Below, in pieces: positions 26,379 to 37,510 of a DNA stretch of 64,000 nt (positions within the stretch are counted from its first letter, which is position 1; each line of letters begins with the position of its first letter). Below the pieces are notes generated by a model. It searched no databases. It had not been told where the DNA came from and saw only the letters and a program-made list of their open reading frames with translations. The DNA comes from Lithospermum erythrorhizon (taxonomy: Eukaryota > Streptophyta > Magnoliopsida > Boraginales > Boraginaceae), in the NCBI GenBank assembly GCA_019722365.1, contig JADFUC010000361.1, positions 2,501-66,500 of the forward strand, written 5' to 3'. The translations under genes and the position numbers were made by a program.

Positions 26379-27482
26379 CTGCATACAAAGAACAAGCAGT
26401 AGAAAAATTAAACAGCACAAATTTTCTTAATGGATATCAAATTTGACCTATTTGATAGCCAAAGGAAAAAAGAAAATTCACATATGCTAAATGAAGATTG
26501 CAGGAATTGCATTAATATGGTATCTATCTGAATTCGCTTCTAGAAAATGATATTTCCTGCATGCAAAAAAATTGTAACACTAATACGATTTCAAGAGCAA
26601 ACAATACAAATTATGTTGTTTTCAACAGGCATTTGCACTCTTACCATATTAAAATGACATTCCAACATCTAAAAAGTTGTCATGTTATAACAGATCCTTT
26701 CCTGCTTCCAACAGACGCTTTAATCTAATATCTGAACTATCCTTGATATAGCACAATCTCCATTATCTTACTCCAACAAATTCAGTAATACATCAACTAA
26801 CACATTCTCGTAGGAATATACAATACTATCTCAGACCATTGTGCAATAGCCAGAATATAGGTAGTCTAATTAGAGCTGTGTGAATTTTGATTTCATTGCA
26901 TTGCTCATGTCAACTGGGGTCACATTTCTTACCTGAACTGCATTACTAAGGTCAGAACTCCTAACCCCTTGCCTTCAACCCACAACTTTCCACATGTGAT
27001 CGGTGTTTGAGTCCAATACTACGTGGGTAACAGAACCAATACTATATACATGCATAAAAGGCTTCTTGAAAGGCTAGATTAATTATGTTCACCATTCATA
27101 TTTACCACTAAAATACAAAGAACTCATATATGGCTTGACAGGCTTGCATCAAAGTTGATGACCATGGTAGAGGTAAAAACAATCAAATAATTCTAACATA
27201 GCAAAGGGTTACTTTATAATCCAGAAAAAATAGCTAAACTTTACCTATATGGACTTATATCATTTTAATTTATCAGTTCTGAACAACAACAATTAGGTTA
27301 AATCATATAAATGTGACAACAGGATGCATCTTATTATGACATGCTAAGTTAGTAGCCGCTGCACTCTACAGAGTTCATCAATTAATTATGTCCACGTTGT
27401 GATAATTTTCTTTAACTACTCCTGATACAGAAGGTAAGTCTATAAATAGCAATTATATGAGCAAAGAAAGAGGCATATATAC
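26379..27482 (-). other. TPK intron
   Basis: Bounded by GT (27482-27481) and AG (26380-26379) on the minus strand. Its 3' part, 26379-26787, is the outermost section shared with the left arm. No coding content. Confidence 0.7.
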
Positions 27483-28319
27483 CTCACACAACCATTGTGA
27501 TCAATATCAGCAGCCAGAACTGCGCCACTGTCATATCTTGACCAAGTACATGTTTTGCCATCATCCCCATGTCTCTATCCACTCTTTGCCTCAGCCAGAT
27601 AAAGGAATGCTCGAGCACAGCCAAAGTCGATAATGAGCAACCAAATAGATGCAAAAATCCGTCCAGACGTGGAACTAAAAGCCCCTGTCGCTTATTATCC
27701 AACAGCTCTTACAGACATCACCGATAAAATGAATCCAAACTTAGCCAAGCTTCCACAAAAATGCAAAAAGAAACCCCAATTCCGATACAGATCACAACAA
27801 TACCCAATGCCAGTGCAACCTTCGGCATCCGAATTCTCATCCTACTCCCTTCTTTTACATCAACCAAAATCCTTCCACGGTCATGTGCACCAGATCTTCA
27901 TAGTCCTCAACAAATAACTCTCTTGCAAATCAAGCACATAACTAACTATCCCACTAAGCAAAATATCAACAAAACCCGAAAACCAATCAATACAAAGAAA
28001 ATCGCAAAACAGCTTCACGTAGTAGTAGCAGGAGTAATATCAACATACCTAATAGTACACATTGTGAATGCAGAAATATAAAGCATCAACAACAGGGTGA
28101 GTCTCAGAAGCCTTAAAATGGTCCTCCTATAACAAGAATATATCACAAACACCAAGACTAAATATAACATCAAAAGCACAAATAATGTTTTACAATTGAT
28201 TGTGACTTAAACATAGCAGCATTTTTAATAGATGGCAAAATCAAATCATTTATCATATCTCAATGCTGGTGCAGTCTTGACCTGTGCAAACATTTTGTTG
28301 ATGGGCACCAATCCACTCA

Positions 28320-28470
28320 ACCATTGATCAATATTGGGGTTTTTCTGATCAAAATTGGCTTTTTCCTTATCAAAATGGTTTTTTTTCTGATCAAATTGGA
28401 TTTTTTCTGGATCAAGAATGGTTTTTCTGATCGCGAACGGGTTTTTTCCATCAAAATTGGGCCTCGTGAT
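28320..28470 (-). repeat. Degenerate about 27-bp repeat in the TPK N-terminal region
   Basis: Four to five units built on TTTTTTCTGATCAAAATTGG (plus strand) encode repeated FDQKK/FDKEK/FDQKN motifs. TPK N-termini are variable, so the insertion could be tolerated. I do not know it from other TPKs. Confidence 0.6.
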
Positions 28471-28539
28471 CAAGAGTGGTTTTTGATGGTGATTTGATGA
28501 AGCGAAGAAGGGGGTATATTGTTGTGAATATGAATACAT

Positions 28540-29009
28540 GGGAAAAAGGAGAGGGGAAAAGATGGAAAATCTTTGAGTTCAGAGCATATAAACGGTAAAG
28601 AGAGGTTGGAGGTGGGAAGGAGGGGGGAGATTTCATTGCTTTGTGGTGTGAAACTGATTCCTTGAGGGTGCAGATTGGGGCTGAATAAGGAGGAGTGGTT
28701 GTTTCTCCAATAAGGGATTGGAGGAGGAGGGGTTAATGTGCATGTGAGAGAGTTGCTTGTGTCCTGGCTCAGTCAGGTGGAATGAGAAAAGTAAACAGTA
28801 CAATAATACTTAAATATGGATTGGTGGGGCAACAGTACAATACATTTAAATAAGAATTTTTATGAAAAATCATAATTTTATCCTTAATGAAAATTATTAT
28901 TCGTGCGTATATAACAAACTAAGGGATTGGAGGAGGAGGGGTTGAAGACTGCATCAATATAAATTAGGCAACCAGATATTATTCTTTCCACCCTAAGAGA
29001 TAGTGGTAT
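28540..29009. other. Presumed 5' region of TPK
   Basis: Purine-rich on the plus strand (28500-28780), which reads as a pyrimidine-rich leader on the TPK strand. GGGATTGGAGGAGGAGGGGTT occurs at about 28706 and again at about 28924, a short duplication. No clear TATA box was identified. Confidence 0.45.
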
Positions 29010-29482
29010 TACTCCGCAGACATAAAAAGTGACATATATTTTGACTTTTTGATAGTTATATTTTTTAAATTTTGACCTTGAATATTTTTATTTGTATTGT
29101 ATAATACTTTATGAAAACAATATTAATGAAAAATACATTTCAAATCGTGTGATTGATATATTTTTATCAAATACTCTATCCGTATCAATTTATTTGATCT
29201 TTAGAAAAAAAAATACTTTATTATGAAAATCATTTATTGTACAATTTTGAATGAAAGAGAAAGGATATCAACCAATATAAAAAAAATATTAGGAGACAAT
29301 ACAAACTTTAAAGCAAAAAGTTGTATTGGTAAATGAAACAATTACTTATAATGAAAAGAGAAATTTTTGCTAAGACAGAGGGAGTATTATACAACACAAA
29401 CAAATATATTTAAGTTTAAAGTTTAAAAGGTATAACTATCAAAAAGTCAAAATGTGATGATCTCTTAGAAACGGAGTGAGTA
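29010..29482. mobile_element. Stowaway-like MITE (outer), interrupted by a second MITE
   Basis: Left end TACTCCGCAGACATAAAAAG.., right end ..TTAGAAACGGAGTGAGTA. The inverted similarity extends inward through AAAAAGTCAAAAT and TATAACTATC. TA flanks fit Stowaway/Tc1-mariner target duplications. No transposase. Confidence 0.75.
29172..29386. mobile_element. Stowaway-like MITE (inner, nested)
   Basis: Starts TACTCTATCCGTATCAATTT and ends CTAAGACAGAGGGAGTA, with TA at both edges. It lies within the outer element, so it inserted later. Confidence 0.65.
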
Positions 29483-31692
29483 TTTATCTAAAAAAAATAA
29501 TGTACGGAGTATATTTTAGTATGTCTAAATGGAAATTCATAGAAAAAATTAATCAAGATTATCAGTATAAATGGGGTTCTTATTTAAGTATTATGGAGTT
29601 AATTTGTTTATTTATTATTACATAATTAATTGTTAACACGTAAGGAGAAAATTTTATTTCTCACATGAAGAAAAATATTTATATAGCATGCATTACCAAT
29701 TTAAGAAATTTCTTTCACTTTCAGTCAATTTTTACCGAATGATTCCGTAAAATTAAATTACAACATTAAACGTTGACACTTTAGCTTAAAAATTAAAGGT
29801 AAAATATAATTGATTTTGTGATCAATTTTATAGAAATTATATTTCAGCAATTTATTGAGGAAAAGTGATATAATGTAATTTTGAGGAAAATCTAAATGGA
29901 AGATTGATTGTAAACAAGTTTGTGATGTATTCCCAATCAATAATCAACACATAAGTGATATGAAACACATTAGATCATGGAATTTAATTTAATTTAAATT
30001 AATAAAATTCAATCTTTATGATTAATTAATTAAATCTGTCACACAATATACGTATTGATTAGGGTTCACCGAGCTTCCAATTAAATTCAAGATTGTGGAA
30101 AAATAATAGGGTTCGTGAGAATTCAAACTTCAATCTCGAAATAATTTAGGTTAAAACTGAGGGTTTTACATTAATTAAACCTATCTTTAAACCTTGAATA
30201 GATTTTCCGAAAGATACGGGGCTTAAATTAATGCAGCAAGGAAATATCGGGGTCAATAAATGAATTATTTTTTACTTAGAAAACCTACACATGGCCACCT
30301 ACTTCATTCTTGGAGGCTAAGGTGTGCTAAAATATCGAAGGGTCTCGGCTACCCCGGTTCGACTATATCCGGCCAAAGACTGGTCACCTCGCCTCTGTGC
30401 CCAACCAGATTGCATATCCAAATCAAAAACCCAAACTCAAGTGAGCTCGAGTCCATATCAAGTCGTCATACCAGATACCGCCAAGATATTATGAGAGTAA
30501 TCAGATTTGATAATGAATCCTCAATCGCTTTGATAAATCTCTTTGTACTAGAAAGATTTCCCCAAAGCGTTCTGTTATTTTTGGTCCCATATAATAATAA
30601 AATTTTCACATGTCAGCCCATTATTTAACATTTTAATGGAAGTCTGAACTGCTCAAGAAAAACCTTAACGGAAGAAATTTCTATAAAGTTAAGCTTGTTT
30701 TATTATCTTCTCGCTTCTCCCATAATACAAATACAGTTCAGTGTCATGCGTATTCCCAGGGGCATAGCCTGAACCGGCAGTTAACTGAAAGATAAGCATC
30801 AATACTATCGCCTTCTTTCATGCAAGGCGAGTTCGACACTATAAGGAGCGACTTTTGTATTGAAGTGGCTAAAAGAAAAGCTCTAGTCTCATAATCAATT
30901 AAGGCACATTCCATCGATTAATTTATGTATATCCCAGACAAAAACTTTGAGAGGCCGTTAGTATAACGATTTGCTTCTTTTAGTGTCAGTGAGTTGATGG
31001 GATGACATTTTGAAATGAAGTACCATAAAATGATCATGAGATTAAGAATGACTAAATTGGTGATGGCTTCTTCTACTGATTATTTTTTTCGCGCAAGATT
31101 TTATAGACGATATTGGTCTCGCTTTTCAAGCAATCAAATAAAAGTTGTGGGACCATTTATGCATCGACAAGGATCTTTTCATTTTATCATTGTCCAATTA
31201 TTTTCTCATAGTCCACATATACATTCCTCTCCATAAATATACTCGTACATAAAAAAAGTGAAAAGAGAAAATACTAGGGATAGGCATGTAGTCAACTACC
31301 CTCCAGGACTCCGTCCCCAAACATAGTAATCCCTCCAAACAAAATTACATGTCAATCTAATTTTGAAATTTTAGATTTTTTTTACTTGTTATTCTAATAT
31401 AGAAATTACACTTTTTTATTTTCAATATATTTTTTGACTATTTTTTAATATTAAATTATCAATCAATAATGATACAGTTTCAATTAATTGTCATTTTACA
31501 TTTTTAATGTACTTTTTAATTTTTTTTCCTCTTCTTAATTTGTGTGTGACAAGTAAAAAAATCTAGAAAGAGTATAATTTTGAATTTTGATCATTTAACT
31601 TTATGAAATTTAAATTCTAATATTTAATATATAATATATTTAGCATGTAACATATTAAAATCTAATATGAGTATTTTTAATATAATTTACAT
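29483..31692. other. Intergenic, no recognised gene
   Basis: AT-rich. A 122-codon open frame at 30260-30628 (plus) has no motif I recognise and no clear promoter, and its composition is mixed. I do not call it a gene. Confidence 0.5.
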
Positions 31693-31935
31693 TACTTTCA
31701 CCATTTTAAATTAATTGACTTTCTCTTACCTTTTTGAGACACATTCTTTAATTATCAATTACTTTTTATGTACATTATGAAAAATTACAAGAAAATTATA
31801 TTATGAAAATATTTTTAAAACCAAATTAGATGATATCAATTTTATATTTTTTGGATTAGTGAATAAAAAGTAATTTATGGTCAAAGCCTTAACAGAAAAT
31901 CATAAAAGGTCAATTAATTTGAAATGGAGGGAGTA
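31693..31935. mobile_element. Stowaway-like MITE
   Basis: The left end TACTTTCACCATTTTAAATT and the reverse complement of the right end, TACTCCCTCCATTTCAAATT, match over about 28 nt. Flanking TA on both sides. 243 bp, non-coding. A (TA)n run follows at 31942-31960. Confidence 0.75.
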
Positions 31936-33359
31936 CTACTAATATATATATATATATATTTACAATAATTCCCCAACCTCCCATCCCCCACATGAGATTC
32001 GAATCCTTTGAATCTCATGGATCAGCAGGGTCAACCGGGCTAGAATTATCTCGATTATCTAAACTCACCTATATATTTTTTTTAATGTGGAATATTAGTA
32101 AAAGCAATTGTACAGTCTTCTAGGAAAAGAGGTATTTTAATGATAGAACATATGACAAATAAAAAAACAATAGTAAAAGAATAACTGATTTAACTAAGAG
32201 TACCTTAGAATGTTTGTTCATTGATAAGGCAATACACAATCTATTCAATGCTAGGCATAATGAGTATAAGGACCTCAAAAAGATTGTCGACATCAGCAAC
32301 TCAAGTTCCTAAGTTCAAATCACATAATTATTTTTTAATTATCAATTATTTTAATAACCTCCCTTTAATTTGTCACTCTAATTGAAAAATTCAAAACCGT
32401 TGCCCAAAAAACTTTGAAACGGAAGAAATCACAGCATTTATGAGGTGGTCACGGATTGGGAGGGTTGTAAAGTGCGGGATGGGGCCGGGCAGCTGTGGGG
32501 GCGGGGTGGGGGGTGACGGTGGTGGAGGAGGATGGTGGTAGTTGGTGGGGGTGGAGTTTATTTTTATTTATTATAAAATATTAAAGAATTTGAAATTGTA
32601 CCCCTATTTTCAAATGTAATATTTAAGTAAGTTGTAATTAAGGAAAAAATAGGCATTTCATATTTCTAATAAATTTATATATTGTTAAATGTATAAATTG
32701 GGTTCAGGAGATATTTGAGAGAAGAAAAATAGCTTAGGGGCAAGACAGACAAGAAGAAAAGTATATGGAATAAGGCAGACAAGAACTGAAACTTCTTGGG
32801 GCAAATTGAAAATAAATGCATAGTATGGAGGGCAAATGAAAAATTAGCCGAAATATTATGGCCATATGGAAAAGAAGGTGACAATTCATAGAACAGGATG
32901 AAAAACGGCATATATACAAATTTCTCATTTTGAAAACCACAATATATGAGCAAACCGTATATTACAGTTTATGCAATTTGACTGTTTTCAATTCAATTAA
33001 TCAATTCCAATAATTTATGACATCGACGTCCAAATAATATCTTAATTTTAGCATATACACTCATCAGTACCATAAGAATTTTAAAAATGATATCTGGACC
33101 AAAACAAGCCAAGGTGGACAATGTCATCCATTATTATAGTAGCACATCATCAATCATAATCTCATGGGACAGAAAAATATCATAAGTTAATACATCTCCT
33201 TTAAAGGGGACATGAAACGAAGAGGCACCTACGTATGGATATAGATGGTACATGATTTTAATGCTAGGAGACCCAAAAAAATGAGCATCATTAGTTCATT
33301 ACCATAGTTAAAGGAAAAAACACTTGAAGAAAAAATGAATGCATGAACAACTGAACAAG
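31936..33359. other. Intergenic with G-rich tract
   Basis: No gene recognised. Contains a short hairpin, ATGAGATTC..GAATCTCAT, at about 31993-32020 and the G-rich tract listed separately. Open frames near 32675-32953 are in AT-rich sequence and lack motifs. Confidence 0.5.
32449..32568 (+). repeat. G-rich tract followed by TTTATTTTTATTTATT
   Basis: Runs of GGGG, GGTGG and GGAGG over about 110 nt, in AT-rich surroundings. Similar tracts with similar AT-rich 3' neighbours occur at 45519-45860 and 60095-60210. Confidence 0.6.
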
Positions 33360-33893
33360 TATTCCCTCCGTCTTCAAATGATTCATTATTTAGGATGAAT
33401 TTTTTGTTGGTTGATCGTTTAACTTCAAAACGTAACTTTTTGCATTCAACTTCTTAAATTTCTTCAACTTTATTATATTGTATCGCTCTCATTGGTTGAG
33501 ACGTTAAATTGATAAAAAGAATTTATGGCTTTATTACCTGTTTTTGAGTCAATTAAGAAAATATTTTTGAACTAAACAATCATATCGCTGATACGGCCAA
33601 CTTAAGGCCGCCCCGCACGGTTAGTCCATCACTGGCCGTGGGAGGTTATCCGATAGCCTCGGGACGGGTCCGTAGGCCACCTCATACACAAAGCACCCAA
33701 AGATAGCTGTGTAACCCTCAAGAACACCGAGGCACAACCCCGGATTCAAGAACACCATTTGCCGGGCCGCCAGGATCGAACTCCACGCCTCGATGCGCAT
33801 GGGCGCACCGCAAAGGCGACCCGATGTCCGGCTGAGATGTGCCTCGCGGACTAAACTAAACAATCATATATATATATAAAGACGGAGGGAATA
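33360..33893. mobile_element. Stowaway-like MITE carrying a GC-rich insert
   Basis: Starts TATTCCCTCCGTCTTC and ends AAGACGGAGGGAATA, a near-perfect inverted pair. Removing the insert 33586-33854 and one 15-bp duplicate leaves an element of about 250 bp, usual for the family. Confidence 0.85.
33586..33854 (-). mobile_element. 269-bp GC-rich insert with 15-bp target duplication (SINE-like?)
   Basis: ACTAAACAATCATAT occurs directly before (33571-33585) and at the end (33855-33869), a 15-bp duplication typical of LINE-mobilised retroposons. The insert is clearly GC-rich inside an AT-rich MITE. The minus strand contains AGTTCGATCC, matching a tRNA-type B box, preceded by CTCAGCCGG, which is A-box-like. 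An 80-codon open frame crosses most of it but matches nothing I recognise. There is no poly(A) tail. SINE is the best guess; a captured gene fragment is possible. Confidence 0.5.
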
Positions 33894-34079
33894 TAATAGA
33901 GGAATGAACGACAAATGGATCATAGAGGTGAGACTACTTACAACTAGAATTCTAGAAGCAAAGTGGGATGGAATAGAGAAGATGTAGGGAACTTATAGGG
34001 AAGATGTAGGGAACAACAAAATACTCATACGAAAATACAACCAACGATTACAACAAAAATAAATCAGATAGAGTCACGT
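33894..34079. other. Non-coding
   Basis: Short spacer containing a direct repeat of TAGGGAAGATGTAGGGAAC-like sequence near 33980-34015. Nothing else seen. Confidence 0.4.
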
Positions 34080-34830
34080 TTACAACGTTTTCCTTAAAAT
34101 GTATTCGACCTCTTCCCCTGCGGGTGGTGCTACGGATAACGTAGAAATACGCTTCCGGATAAAATTCACCTCACGATCGCCTTCACTTAGCACCGTGAAC
34201 CGATCAATTAACCTGTGATAATGAGCTTGGAGGCTTACTTCAACAAAAAAGAAAAGAAAAAGAGATGATGGGAACTCTTGAATTTTTGTGTTAGTGTGTG
34301 TTATTCTGATTGTTGGAAGAAGAGATGATGGACATTGATATAGGGACATTGTGTAACAGCAGCAATAAGCACCCCTTTAATACTAAAATAGAACGGTTTT
34401 GCACTAAACACCATTCGTTGCTGAACCAAAACGGTTCTGTAACAGCTGGGCATTTAAAATAATTATGGAAGCTTGAATTTGATTGGAAAAACTGAGCTTA
34501 TCCAGAAGCAAAAGTGGCTCGCAGGAGCCCCTCGAATCCATTCGTGTCCGCAAGCTTTCACACGCACCTGAATTCACAATCCTCGAGCTCATTTTCCCCG
34601 GATTTACACCCCCTCCCCCTACGGTCATGTGAGTTTTGGCATAGTAAGAGTCAATCAATTTACTAAGGCTATGAGGAGCCTTACTTATAAGGTGCACTTT
34701 GCTCCCACTCTCCTCCTATGTGGGACAAATACAAAATCCAAAATTCCTTGTATCTATTCTAATTTTGCACAACTCATAGACACACACATGACTTGACAAA
34801 TTTGGATTCACAACACTCAAATATCCAACA
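34080..34830 (-). mobile_element. 3' LTR of a truncated retroelement, probably copia-type
   Basis: On the minus strand it begins TGTTGGATATTTGAGTGTTG at 34830, immediately after a polypurine tract GTGGGGGA (34838-34831) in the context CATGTGGGGGA. A TATA-like CCTTATAAGTAAGG follows. The far end near 34080 is uncertain. The open frames inside are not genes. Confidence 0.6.
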
Positions 34831-34838
34831 TCCCCCAC

Positions 34839-35757
34839 ATGAATCAAAATTTGTATTCAAACAAAATTATAATTCAAAAAATCTCCCCAGCTGGATACAA
34901 ATTTGAAAAGATTTTGACTCGATATCGGTGATAGCAACAATGACCGATTCTTGCATAGGATAGGTAGGTGTGATGGCCTTGGAACCTTCCATTGTGTACA
35001 TATGTTTACATTCACCAAATGCATATAGTAGGATGCGATGTCTGAACTAATCATTCTTTGATAGCAAATGATGACATACTCTCTACACGGGTCTCAATTC
35101 ACTCAGACGCTTCTCAAGCATATGTGCATGTCTTCTTGTGGTAGTAGGATGGTTCATCATGCTCTATGCTTCTGACCTCTCCTAATCTTTGTTAGAGTTG
35201 CCCCCAACCTCTAGAACACTGTTCGAGCTGTACCCGAGCCCGGCTGTTGAGCTCTTGATGGTGTAGCCTCTGCGTTGTAGCTTCTTCCTCGAAGCCTATC
35301 TCGTACTCAGGTGTTTTGACTTCAGTGTTGCTTGCCCACACCAAAGATCTTTTGTGGGATTCTATCCCCGCTTTGACTAAGAGGTCATAAGCCTTGGGAT
35401 TCATCGTCCCATGATCTTTGGCCCTTGCACCGGTGTCACGAAGCCTTTGAGTGTCGTGGATGCCACCTTTTCTACTTGAGTCAGCGGTAACGTTAGCCCT
35501 TTGAGTGCTTCAATGACTCTTCTCCTTTGTCGATGGCTCTGGCCGGAAGGCCTTAGGCGCCTCGGCTCTTCCACGGCTACACCGGTCTGGCCTTATTGCT
35601 TTGATAGAATCCTGGGCATCAACAAAGTGCCTCTTTGATGGTAAAACGGATTCGCCCCGCCTTTGATTGTCCTTTCTCGCGCCATCCTTTGCAAAGATTT
35701 CAAATACCGGAGCGCAGAAGTTGAACGACAACATTGATGTCATGTGGATCCATGGTC
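34839..35757 (-). mobile_element. Interior remnant upstream of the 34.8-kb LTR
   Basis: Higher-GC sequence with broken open frames (35192-35404, 35510-35770) and no domain I can name. It ends where the LTR at 35758 begins, so the later element probably truncated or interrupted this one. Confidence 0.4.
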
Positions 35758-36750
35758 TCGTTGAAATCAACGAGAATTGATTCCCTTTTATTGTGCCCGC
35801 TGCGACAATTGTGTATCAATTCATTTTACCGTTTGTTTAAATGTGATTACTGTGTGTGAACTTAGTGTTCACTGTAGTAATGTATGTATTAATAGTGGGT
35901 TCTCATGATAATTTAAGGTTATGAAATTTTATTGCTAGATCTTACTTCATTAATCGTTATAAATAATAGTAATTGGTCAATTATTATTATTATACAACTT
36001 ACTATTATCCGAGCCTAGAAGGTCACACATACAATGATATCTCGGTCAATATTAAACGACTTTGTATATCGAGAAATTTTATTTCTCAATATTTATATTT
36101 GTCAAAATAAGTATATGTTGATGAACAACAATTGGTTAAACTTGCAAAAGCTTTAATCAATTCACAATTGAGACTCATGAATAACTTGATAAGCTATTCG
36201 ATAGTGCTCCTCGTTAGTATTTTAATTGACTTGTTAAGTTAATTAAAATAGAACAACTCACTAGTAACTCATTATTTAATTAGAAGTTCATAACGGTCTA
36301 ATTAAGTTAACGAGTTAAACTGATTTCTTAACGAGTTGCTTAACGAGTGAAATTTTGGGACTTGGTATTTAAAGAGGGGATTAGGTTTCATGACATAAGA
36401 ATCACAAAAACCTCCACCCCCTCAAAAAAATAGCCGCCCCTCCTCTCTAGAGAATTGGAAGATTTCATCTTCCAATTCACATTTCATCACAAAACTCTCG
36501 GTTCGATTCCCTCTTGGTGTGTGCAATCTAGAGGACATCTCGTTGGTGTTGAACAAGTTTTGGAGAGGATCTTGAGGGGCTATCACGCGAGGCACTACGT
36601 GGGGAATTGGGTTCAATCCGCTTCCGTTGAAATGTAAGAATCCTTTTATTCATACATTTGTTATTTCATGTTTAGATTAATTTACATTATTTTTGAGAAC
36701 TGGGATGTATGAATTGGTGTTTATCACGATTAAATTCATACTAGATTCTA
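35758..36750 (+). repeat. 5' LTR
   Basis: Starts with a degraded form of TGTTGGAAATC (TCGTTGAAATC) and ends near CTAGATTCTA. Differences from the 3' LTR are numerous, so the element is old or the consensus is poor. Confidence 0.75.
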
Positions 36751-37339
36751 ATGTAAGAGCTCTGTGAGCCTCCAAGTTTAATGTATTTTATTCAGTTTGA
36801 TTGTGCGCCGACATAGTTGTTGGGGTTAATTTGATTATTTGGCGATTTATATATTCACTGATGAATATATAATACAGTGTTAACCCATTATTAATATATC
36901 TTTCTTTCACATAAACCGGAATCATCACTTCATGTATCGATTTTAATGATTTGAAGTTTATTTAATCGTTTAAGAAACAAAGGGATTAAAAATTGATTAA
37001 TTTAAGCATTTTTAATTTTGAGGTAGAAATCATTTTCGATTTTATAAAGAGTTGAAATTTTTTCGTGAAAATTACGAAATTAAAACTGTAGCGTTCTTGA
37101 CCCTTTGAGGTTCATGTCAGTTTGTTTTCTTTGTGAATTTTCTGAATTTCTTAATTACTCCAAAAAAAATTCGTTGAATTTCTGGATTGTTTTGGTTTAA
37201 TCAAACACTAGAAGTGTTTTTGATAAACTACCACTAGACGTGTTCAATAATGATATTGTTGGGATGTTCAAGAAAACTTGTGAATTTTTTGAATTTCAGA
37301 GCCTCCAAAATAGTTTTACAAAAAGTTGCAATTAATCTG

Positions 37340-37510
37340 GAAAACTAAAACTGAAATGAATTACCAGTAACTGTCGCCGAATCCTCATGGGATCTTCCCG
37401 GCGCCCGTGGCGGAATTGGACGCCCGCCACCGGAAGTAGCCCATCGACCTTACTACGGCCGGCTGGCGCGTGTTGGTTGTGGGGTTACCGGAGGCCCTTG
37501 GCCTTGAAGT
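37340..37510. other. GC-rich island in the retroelement interior
   Basis: About 160 nt with CCCGGCGCCCGTGGCGG-like sequence inside AT-rich DNA. No codon structure or domain recognised. No target duplication was identified. Confidence 0.45.

Larger units (their letters stand above)
13364..26787 (-). repeat. Right arm of giant inverted repeat
   Basis: This is the reverse complement of the left arm and is about 55 nt longer. It generally looks better preserved: TPK exon 2 stays in frame here but not in the left arm. Some patches are worse, for example 16684-16740, which is GC-enriched relative to its partner at 9970-10030. Beyond 26787 the sequence continues into the TPK intron and exon 1, whose partners would lie to the left of the window. 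Confidence 0.95.
26231..28539 (-). pseudogene. Two-pore K+ channel (TPK/KCO family), frameshifted
   Basis: TPK channels are tandem-pore K+ channels, mostly of the vacuolar membrane, gated by Ca2+ through C-terminal EF-hands. In order on the minus strand I see: an N-terminal region ending KTAPAL (the TAP motif area of the 14-3-3 site), FKSQSIVK before the first membrane helix, KASETHPVVDALYFC (pore helix 1), VDILLSGIVSYVLDLQE, RMRIRMPKVALALG before the third helix, LDSFY and GRIFASIWLL around pore 2, RAFLYLAEA, and DIDHNG (EF-hand 1). A donor GT at 27482-27481 leads over a 1104-nt intron to exon 2 (26378-26231), which is fully open and ends SGNCGKITLADLMEHRH. The splice phase fits (AG|T gives Ser). 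Exon 1 carries several compensating and non-compensating indels and stops, and both selectivity filters are altered. Either a pseudogene or a gene with consensus errors. Confidence 0.88.

Noticed and set aside
27633..28081. Plus-strand frames of 94 and 106 codons
   Set aside because: They are antisense to TPK exon 1, which explains the sequence.
28246..28636. Two overlapping minus-strand frames
   Set aside because: Only the frame ending KTAPALRYDK corresponds to the TPK N-terminus. The other (28451-28636) is its shadow.
30260..30628. 122-codon open frame, the longest outside known genes
   Set aside because: No domain, signal, promoter or codon bias supports it. Listed only as intergenic content.
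31990..32030. Possible SINE B box (GATTCGAATCC) with a small hairpin
   Set aside because: No target duplication, A tail or A box was found around it.
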